A stretch of DNA of 64,000 bases from Annona cherimola (lineage: Eukaryota > Streptophyta > Magnoliopsida > Magnoliales > Annonaceae). The translations under genes were made by a program, and so were the position numbers. The stretch is from contig CM059973.1 in assembly GCA_030490835.1 (NCBI GenBank), forward strand, positions 64,608,008-64,672,007, given 5' to 3'. A model generated the notes under the pieces. That model worked only from the letters and a program-made list of their open reading frames with translations, was not told the origin of the DNA and did not search any database. Shown here in pieces: positions 56,601-64,000 of the stretch (its first letter is position 1; each line of letters begins with the position of its first letter).

Positions 56601-59179
56601 TTTTTTCATAAAAATGTTTTCCTAAATTATTTAATACATACACCAAGTTTTTCCATTTTATAATACTTTTGCATTTTTATTTTTTTATTTTTGAAAAAGC
56701 ATCATCTTCAAGGGGCATTTAAGTCATTTCCCACCCCTTAAAAACTTAATTTTTAAAGATAAAAATAAACATATATAAAATTACTATAATTTGGAAAAAC
56801 TTGGTATGCGGATTAAATATAGTTAGAAAAATATAGTTAAGAAGAAAAAATTAAAAAATATAACTGATTATAAAAATAAATTAATGTTGTGCGCTAATTT
56901 AAAATACATCGTAGTGTATATAATCATAATCTCAAGATTCGACCCTGTGACTTAATAAAAAGCTAATAACATCAAGCATCTTTTATTTGTTAACATATTT
57001 CTTATTTTTATGGGCCCGATTATATTAGCTTGCAAACTCGATTTTATCATTTTTAATTTTGTATATTTTTTAATCAAATTTCACCATCTTTCATGTACAG
57101 GAATGTTAGATGGGTGAATATGTCTAGCAACCTCGTATATGCCATATTTTTTTAATTTTATTTCATTTTTAAGTGAGTGTACTTAGTTCATATATCAAAA
57201 TTTATCTTTCCGAATATATATATATATATATATATTTAAAAATAAAATGTTACCATATCCCATGTGAAGGAATGTGAAACGAGTGAAAGTCCATTTAGAA
57301 ATATATGTGAAATAAATTGACACATTTTGGTATATGAATTAAATAACTTGTAACCACATAAAAATGAAAATGAAAAGAATAATATATAATTATAGAAAAT
57401 ACACAAGTTCTTACTAAGCTAAATAACAACTATAGGATTATTATGTATAACAATCTCATGTATTTTATATGTTTACATGTGCGGTGGGGACGGTAAGATA
57501 GGTGAAAATTTTTAATTTGAGAATTTATAAAAAATATGTATCCGAAAAGAATAAATTTTAATATACGAACTAAAGAAGCAAAACATGAAAATGAAAATAA
57601 AATAAAAGTAAGAAATATAAAATACAAAAGTTTTATTTAGTTATGTAACAACTCATTATATAGGATCATTTTTCATTTTTTGGAATAATATTTTATGTAT
57701 TGAATCATTGATCATTCAAAGTTTTAACAATTTTATAGTTATTGACAAATTATTTTCATTTTATGGTATATTATAATTATCTAATGGTGAACTTTTTCAG
57801 TTTCCTAACTAAGTATGATATATTAAATATGCTGGGTTTACTTTTACCAAAATAATTACCACAATAAATCATTATTAAAATAACATTTCCACTGAATATG
57901 TGTTAGTTAAGTAACAACCAACATGGATCATTATCCATATGCATGGTGTGTGTGTTTTTCAGTGTGTGTGCTTTCTATGCAAAATTGAGTAAGAGCCAAA
58001 TATATACATGTATACATATAATTTGGCAGGATTCCAACAATATAAAAATCAAGGTTTCTCAAAATAGACGCTGAAAATGCAGGCGTTAATTAATTATTAA
58101 TGTTTATGTTCCTACGCAGGAATATAGAAAGTTATCCAAGGAGAGCAGATTAAAGAAAGCATGTACCGTCCATCCGGCGGCAACGTGCTTGTCAACATTT
58201 CCTTCTCTTCTGCCAATGGCTATCGACGATGCGCAATCTTCTCCACTCTCAATGTGTTGACCGTTCCAAATGTTCAAGTGGCCTGAAGCTCCATAATATG
58301 TGCCGGGACCCAGGGCCATCTTGGCAACCTATCATTAATTAAAATTAATTAATCATCCGACTTAATCATGAATTAAGAAAAAATGTATTATTAACTGCTG
58401 GTTCAAAAACACAAAGCTGAAGTTATACTGATCTACGTGTGAATTTCTTGATTATTCGTGTTAAGATTTTTCGCACTGATCAATGCAGGTATGTGTTTGT
58501 GTTTCGCGTCTATGAGATCATGTACTCACTTCCGTAACTGGCGCCATATTAGGAGAGTTTTCTATAAGAAAATTGTTCTTCCTTGGTCTAAGGATGGGGA
58601 TCGTTCCTTCAGGGCATCTTCCATTCACACGCCATAGTTGTGCAAATGATGTCGCAGACGACGACGAGTTACTTGCTGTCACTCCAGTGCCATCGCCAGG
58701 CCTCATCTATTAATAGAACATAAAAGAGTCTGCAACAGTTGTGCTAATGATCAAGATGATAAGACAGTAAGGAGAAGAGAAGAAAAACCTGAATGGTATG
58801 ATTTTTAAGTGCAGGATGATCAAAAGCAGGTTGCTTGTACATATCCACACAGTCAATAACATCTCCGTTTTGCTCCTGTTGTAAAATAATAATAATAATA
58901 AAGTAGGCAAAACAGTAAACGATCAAACTGGTATAATCTTCTCTAAACTAATTTTAATTTTGAATTAGCATAATCGTGATTGTGCAGATGAAAACCGACC
59001 TTAATGGTTTTGATTGTTGCAGCAGGCTTCTTCAGTGGCTTGACAATTCTTCTCATTTTGGTTTCTAGTAGATTTGGATTACTAGCAACTCCATCAATAA
59101 CAAGAAGAAGAAAATTCACAACTACAATGGCCACTTGAAACCAAATGTTTTTCCCACAACGTGCTTTTTCCATGGCCAT
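50615..59179 (-). CDS. Neprosin-family secreted protein, copy B (398 aa, 7 exons)
   Basis: Join on the minus strand: 59179-59000, 58875-58789, 58706-58530, 58328-58167, 54850-54797, 53275-53126, 51001-50615. Exon sizes equal those of copy A, except exon 6, which gains one codon from a shifted acceptor. All junctions are phase 0 and introns GT..AG; the intron 1 donor is GTCGGT instead of GTAGGT. It has a signal peptide, a Neprosin_AP domain ([17 protein letters not shown]) and a Neprosin domain as in A. I count about 43 residue differences from A, concentrated in exons 3-5 and few in exon 7. The dyad positions are Ala198 (HVAAGW) and Asp308 (NWGGD), so neither catalytic glutamate is present. 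It appears intact, and absence of stops in both copies argues against simple pseudogenes. Confidence 0.92.
51513..51929. mobile_element. MULE-type fold-back MITE with perfect 9-bp target duplication
   Basis: 417 bp with arms mirrored along nearly its whole length. The ends share GATCTTTTCAGACCGGTCGG after a few mismatched outer bases. It is flanked by GAAGTAATT at 51504-51512 and 51930-51938. Copy A has the single GAAGTAATT at 17700-17708 and no insert. It lies in intron 6 of gene B. A 9-bp duplication fits the Mutator superfamily. The interior carries the shared fold-back core (CTAGTTATATTT..AAACCAAGTTTTATCATTTT, read in parts). Confidence 0.9.
52383..52590 (-). mobile_element. Tourist-like MITE, reverse orientation (copy B)
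   Basis: Partner of 17947-18176, ending CACTTCCCAAACACA. It lies in intron 6 of gene B and has internal rearrangement. Confidence 0.55.
52710..52880. repeat. Degraded hairpin-family MITE (copy B)
   Basis: Partner of 18330-18500, with TGTGCCCCATCTACAACTG and AATTGGTTCAATGCC blocks. Confidence 0.4.
54235..54500. repeat. Degraded hairpin-family MITE (copy B)
   Basis: Partner of 19690-19950, with TATCATTACTATATGGATAA. Confidence 0.4.
55755..56060. repeat. Degraded hairpin-family MITE (copy B)
   Basis: Partner of 21415-21720, with AAAATGGGGCTTATTTAATC and CTTTTCATCTAAATCAAATA. Confidence 0.5.
56525..56945. repeat. Fold-back element (copy B)
   Basis: Partner of 22150-22525 with a more complete right arm (ATTAAATATAGTTAGAAAAA, then AAGAAGAAAAAATT). 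Confidence 0.6.
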
Positions 59180-59236
59180 GATTGGTTACTGCAAATCACA
59201 AAACAAGAGATGGTACGTATTTCACCTTCGACATGA

Positions 59237-59244
59237 TATTTATA
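59237..59244 (-). promoter_or_regulatory. TATA box of neprosin-like gene B
   Basis: TATAAATA on the minus strand at the same spacing to the ATG as in copy A. The neighbouring W-box core of A (TTGACC) reads TCGACA here. Confidence 0.6.
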
Positions 59245-60030
59245 GACGAAAATTTGATCCAAGTCTAACCGATCGGTTAAGAAATTTTAAATTCAAGAAG
59301 GTGGTTATCATTTGAATATCATGATTTAATTCGAAATTTTGGAAGATGTTTTGCATCAGTACCTCTAAGGTTTGACCCAAATTGTAGCTATATCATGACC
59401 TTTGAAATAATCTGAATTTATATCTACAAGGTTTATCTTAAATTCCAGTAACATCTACCTACACTAAGTCCCTTTTTCTAGATGACGAAATACCCCCATA
59501 AATAATAAAATGAAAAAAAGAAAATGCATTTAAAATATCAAAAATTTTATTTTTATAAATATTCCTCACATTGAACAAATTATTTAACAAAAGGGATATT
59601 TATAAAAAAATTTTTTGGTATTTTCAAGGAATTTTCTTGTATTTTAAAATATAAAAAATACCTCTAAAATACCAAAAAAAAAATTTTATAAATATTTTCG
59701 ACTTTTGATAGATTTATTTAATGTGATAAATATTTTTAAATAAATTTTTAGTATTTTAAAGGTTTCATTTTTTATTATTTATAAGGATATTTTTGACATT
59801 TTAAAAAGTTTAAGTTTTATAGTTTTGCTTGCAATTTCAGGCAAATTTTATAGGTATTGATGCAAATTTTATAAAACTTATAATACAATTGCATTTTGGT
59901 CAAAACCTTGTAGGTACAAATACAAAAACCCTTAATTTTTGTTCTATAAAAAATATTCTATGAAAAAACAGGTGACATATAAAGAGCTGATTACATGCAT
60001 CCGGACGAAGTCCTGCACAAATAATCCGTG

Positions 60031-60186
60031 TGATGGAATTTTTAGCCTTATTTGAAATTCATTCTTACGCGACGTCGAATAAGAAAATGCAATTTTATAT
60101 CATCCGTGTGATGGAATTTTTAGCCTTATTTGAAATTCATCCTTACGAGATATCGAATAAGAAAATGCAATTTTCAAAAAACTGCC
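60031..60186 (+). repeat. Tandem duplication of 78 bp, only in copy B
   Basis: TGATGGAATTTTTAGCC begins at 60031 and again at 60109, with the following bases repeated through AAGAAAATGCAATTTT. Copy A has one unit (26055-26120), so this arose after the segmental duplication. Confidence 0.85.
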
Positions 60187-60689
60187 TCCCCTCCGATTTC
60201 AATTAGCTTCTCCGATGACACCTGCTACTGCACAACGCCAATTGTTGTTGCCACCGTCCCTCTTAGAAATGGGACCACATAACCTCTTCTCTCTCCTCCT
60301 TATCTTTTTCCACTGTCACCTCTATCCTTTTTGCTTGATCTCAAAAATTTCATCTGATTGTTTAGGATTAAGTATGTTTCTCCCTATTTTTTCCCTTGAT
60401 TCCCAATGGACAGTTTGCTCCTCCTTGTGTTGTGAATTTTTTTCTAAAAACATTTTGTGCATCCAGTTCTTCCATTTGATAAGAATTGTTTGATCATTGT
60501 CTGTTGCCACTAGACTGGAGCATTAGCAACCAAAATCTTGCAATGGAGCTAAATTTCATTGCAAATGAGTCACCAATTATAACAATCTTTAAATTCGTTG
60601 TTGTTAATCAAAATACACTTCATATTGGCACTGAAGTTATATTGGTGTTCTAAAATAGCGTTCTTAATTAGCAACGAAAGATACCATTG

Positions 60690-63070
60690 CAAATGAACTA
60701 ATAGTTATTATTCAATTATAATCTTTTAATTTAGCAATAATTATATGGGGAATGATGCCATGTGGTTAACCACTTGCTTGGAACCCATATATATTTTTTG
60801 AAAGTTTTTTTTTATTCTTATGAGCTCTAATTAGATAAATGTATAATTTTCTTCAAAATTTTGCCTAATTCATATATTTTTATTTTTCAAAATTAAAAAT
60901 AGATTGGGCTTTTATGTGCTAGAATAGGAGAAACTCATTTTACCTAACTAATGCTTATAATTAATAGTAGAATAAGATTTTGAAAATGTGATGTGATGCA
61001 AACATAAAATGAAAGAAAAGACGACAGAAATTAAAAACCCATGCTATGGCAATCAGGTACTATAAACTAGTATGAGTGGGACTCCACAGCCGAGTATGTT
61101 TTAAATGGGATGTCTGTCATGCACTCTAGTGGACTTAGTTTCAGTGCTTCCGGATGTAAATACTCATTTTTTTATTTTTTTAAAATTTTGTAAGACAATT
61201 GTTAATCTAAATATATTTAACATAATATCAATTTTTACCTTTTTGGAGATTTAAAAATATTTTTTTGAATTTTTTAAAATTAATAGAATTTTACTAAAAA
61301 AAGCCACTAACTTTAAAATTTCAAAAAAAATCTACAAATCTTCAACAATGGTAAAAATTGTTACATATGTTAAATACAGTTAGATTAACAGTCTTATAAA
61401 AATTTTCAAAAAAATAAAAAGAACGCATAACAAAATTAGTGAAAATTGGATTGAGCTAATTTGATATATGTAGATTATAATGGATTTTGTAAAACTTGAA
61501 ATTGCTTAGCCGAACCATAAGAAAAATCCAAGCAAGGGGATTTTCTTGTATAGGTAGTGCAAAAAAAATAAAAAAATAAAAATAAAAACTAAGTTTTGCC
61601 CCAATGTTAATCACTCAAATTGACCTATCAATAAAGTCCAAAAATTATGGAACCTTGCAAATTTGAAAATCCATATAGGAATTAAAATTTTTCAAAATTT
61701 ATACCGAAACCAAGTTGATTAAGACTTCAAAACCGACACGGGAAAATAGAGAAAAAATCATGTATTTTTTATCCTCAAAACTGATTTTTTTGATTTTTTA
61801 TGAATTTTTAGAAAATTTTTACCTAATTTATGAATTGAATTATACTCCATATCACAAAATAACGATATTTCAACTTTTAAAATAATTGGAAGATGTATTT
61901 GTAAAATGACTTTTTTTTAATTGGGTGTACAATATTACATCTCATTTCACTTATCAGAATGAAGCTCAAAAATTCATATGGGAAACAATTAACTCCCTCC
62001 TATCCACAAGAAAGACAGTAAACTCTTAATTATTTGCATGGGAAACCAAACTCCTACAACAAGTCATACTCTTACGTAGGGAGGCGAACACTAATTGGGG
62101 CAATATTTGCCATCGTCCCTAATCACCCACATGATGCCCGGTTGGCGAAAATGAGTATTTAATTAGATAACTTTTAAAAAATAAAAATGGAGTGATTCTT
62201 TGTAAATTATGAAAAAATTAACATGAAAAGAATAAGGACATATGTAAAGTATATGCAGAATGTTAATTCATTTTAAGGATTTCACACTGAAATTTTTAAA
62301 AAAGGTGCTAAACGTACGAGTTGTAAGTTTAAATCCACAAGGCCTATAAGTTTTTAAAAGGAAAAAAATTTAAAACAAAGGAACAGTAGGGATCCAAGCT
62401 CCCCACGTACGTAATAAATGATTTTAGATTTAAAAGAAGTACTAAACCAACAATAGAAGGCCAAATGCAAAATCTGATTATGACATGAAAAATGGCAAAG
62501 ATTTTATAAAAAGAGAAAAACCATGTAAAAACCTAGGAATGATCAAGCTATGACATTTAGTACATATATGTATTCAAATATAAGAAGTACATGAGTAATG
62601 CTTAAATAAACATATTTATATTTCTACGCAAAGACAAATAAAAGGGCGAAGTAGAAAGCTAAAAATCCAACCCAATAAGGTAAGCAAATTATGCCCTTTC
62701 CTAAATTATGGTGCTTTTCAAATTATGTTTTCCAACATGTTTTTAAGGTCGATCATCCTTGATATTATTGCATTAGCAAATGAATGCCATTATTTGTAAT
62801 ATGACTTATCTTCTTTAAGAAACGCTATGATTGTGAACCATTATGCTTATGGAAATAATTGATAATGTTGAACATTTTATGTTTTAGAAACTCATTTTGG
62901 CCTATGTTTATGATCTATGGTGCATGAGTAGATGTCACATTATAAGTAAAAGTGGGTGGGATGCTCTCATTTATTGTAGTCGAGTAATTGATATATGCCC
63001 AAATAGCCAGCAGCGCATAAGCAAGAATTGGACATGATGACAGTAAATGTCATGGTCATATACAAGATAT
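60690..63070. other. Noncoding part of duplication copy B
   Basis: Collinear with 26500-28900. It contains the fold-back at 61130-61425 (partner of 26960-27255). No gene seen. Confidence 0.5.
61130..61425. repeat. Fold-back element (copy B)
   Basis: Partner of 26960-27255. The arms TTAATCTAAATATATTTAAC and TTAAATACAGTTAGATTAAC mirror each other. The GC-rich left end has decayed. Confidence 0.6.
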
Positions 63071-63098
63071 GTAATATGTACATTATGCTTTATTTTTA

Positions 63099-64000
63099 GG
63101 AAAATTCTCAAATATACCCACATATTTTATACAAAATTTCTTTTTATACCTATGAATTTTTAAATATTCCTCTCATACCCATGAATTTTACGCTTTATTC
63201 CTTCTATACCCATGCCATTAATGTCCGTTTACTACCTTTTGGAATTTTCAATTTTTTATTATTAATATTAAATAAATACCAAAACTACTAGTGTATTTGC
63301 ATATACATCAAGAGTTCCTATCTTCTCAAACTTGTCTAAAATCCGGTGATTTCAAACTGGTCCAAATATATATTTTTTTGTTTTTTTAAAATTTTTTTAT
63401 AAACGTGTCAACCCAGCTATATTTAATCTACGAATCAAGTTTTATCATTTTTTGATATGTTTATATATTATTTTGTATTTTTAAAAACAAAGGTATTTAA
63501 GCCATTTTAGATTAAAATGGCTTAAATATCTTTGTTTTTAAAAATACAAAATAAATATATAGATATATTCAAAATTAGTAAAACTTGATCTATTAATTAA
63601 ATATAACTTGGCTTATATAGATAAATACCAAAACTACCAATGCATTTGCATATACATGGACCGGTATTTTTTCATTTTCTTTCTATTTCTTCATTTGCTA
63701 CCATGGGGAGAAATTACAAAAGCAGCAGCAACATCATAAAATGTTTTACTTACCTTAAATGGTTGGAAAACATAGCCTTTGTAGGGATGAAGTTGCAAGG
63801 GTTGCGATTTTAGATTCTAAATTAACAAGGATGACAGGAACAGGGGTTGGGAGTTTTGCAACTAGAATACTGTTTCATGTATATGCAAATACATGGAAAA
63901 TTTTGTTATTTATTTAATACAAATAATAAAAAAATAAAAAATCCAAATGGTAGCAAACAGATGTCAACGACATGGGGTAAAATTCGTAGGTACGAGGGGA
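63099..64000. mobile_element. MULE-type nonautonomous element (copy B), cut by the window end
   Basis: Partner of 28930-29880. Left flank TTATTTTTA at 63090-63098, left end GGAAAATTCTCAAATATA. It contains the nested fold-back at about 63345-63640. The right terminal repeat is only partly inside the window. Confidence 0.8.

Larger units (their letters stand above)
48990..64000 (+). repeat. Segmental duplication, copy B (about 15 kb, runs off the window)
   Basis: Collinear partner of 14905-29830. The left edge is inside the MULE-like terminus: left of it copy A has unrelated sequence while copy B has the gene-fragment composite. The right edge is not reached at 64000. Confidence 0.95.

Noticed and set aside
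1..64000. tRNA, rRNA, snoRNA or microRNA genes
   Set aside because: I saw no tRNA-like arm pattern or rRNA sequence. The long hairpins present are fold-back MITEs, not typical microRNA precursors; a covariance-model scan would be needed to exclude small ones.

Overview
This is nuclear DNA of a flowering plant, most likely a eudicot. It is strongly AT-rich, its genes have GT/AG introns, and most of it is transposon debris. I cannot name the species. I saw no tRNA, rRNA, organellar or bacterial sequence. All similarities below are by eye.

The two convincing intact genes are tandem paralogues on the minus strand, at 16872-25341 (copy A) and 50615-59179 (copy B). Each has seven exons, all joined in phase 0. 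They encode secreted neprosin-family proteins (Neprosin_AP propeptide plus Neprosin/DUF239 domain) of 397 and 398 residues. Both lack glutamate at the two positions matching the catalytic dyad of Nepenthes neprosin: Ser198/Asp307 in A and Ala198/Asp308 in B. They may be diverged or inactive members. They sit in a direct segmental duplication of about 15 kb (about 14.9-29.8 kb and 49.0-64.0 kb, offset about 34.1 kb). A third, broken neprosin exon lies at 2.2 kb, so the locus has duplicated more than once.

Layout. 1-1.54 kb: 3' end of a Ty3/gypsy chromovirus (integrase, chromodomain, LTR). 1.67-2.6 kb: an unidentified coding-like fragment and the neprosin relic. 3.1-5.2 kb: L1-type LINE relic. 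5.7-6.05 kb: tandem duplication. 7.4-8.16 kb: LTR-like sequence. 8.17-13.27 kb: 5'-truncated Athila element with an almost open pol and a 3' LTR. 14.9-29.8 kb: duplication copy A. 30-36.4 kb: MITEs, fold-back elements and a LINE RNase H relic. 37.4-47.3 kb: a second, older set of local duplications, with two arrays of a roughly 50-bp repeat, a nested 10-bp/213-bp minisatellite, and a hAT element with a perfect 8-bp target duplication. 47.3-49.2 kb: a Pack-MULE-like composite carrying antisense fragments of a CCD4-like carotenoid cleavage dioxygenase and an ER lumen protein-retaining receptor (ERD2-like). 49.0-64.0 kb: duplication copy B.

Comparing A with B exposes clean filled and empty sites for several elements: a MULE-type fold-back with a 9-bp duplication, a Tourist-like MITE with TTA, and a hairpin-ended MITE. 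Several fold-back elements with unrelated GC-rich ends share one internal palindromic core, which may be a modular MITE group.
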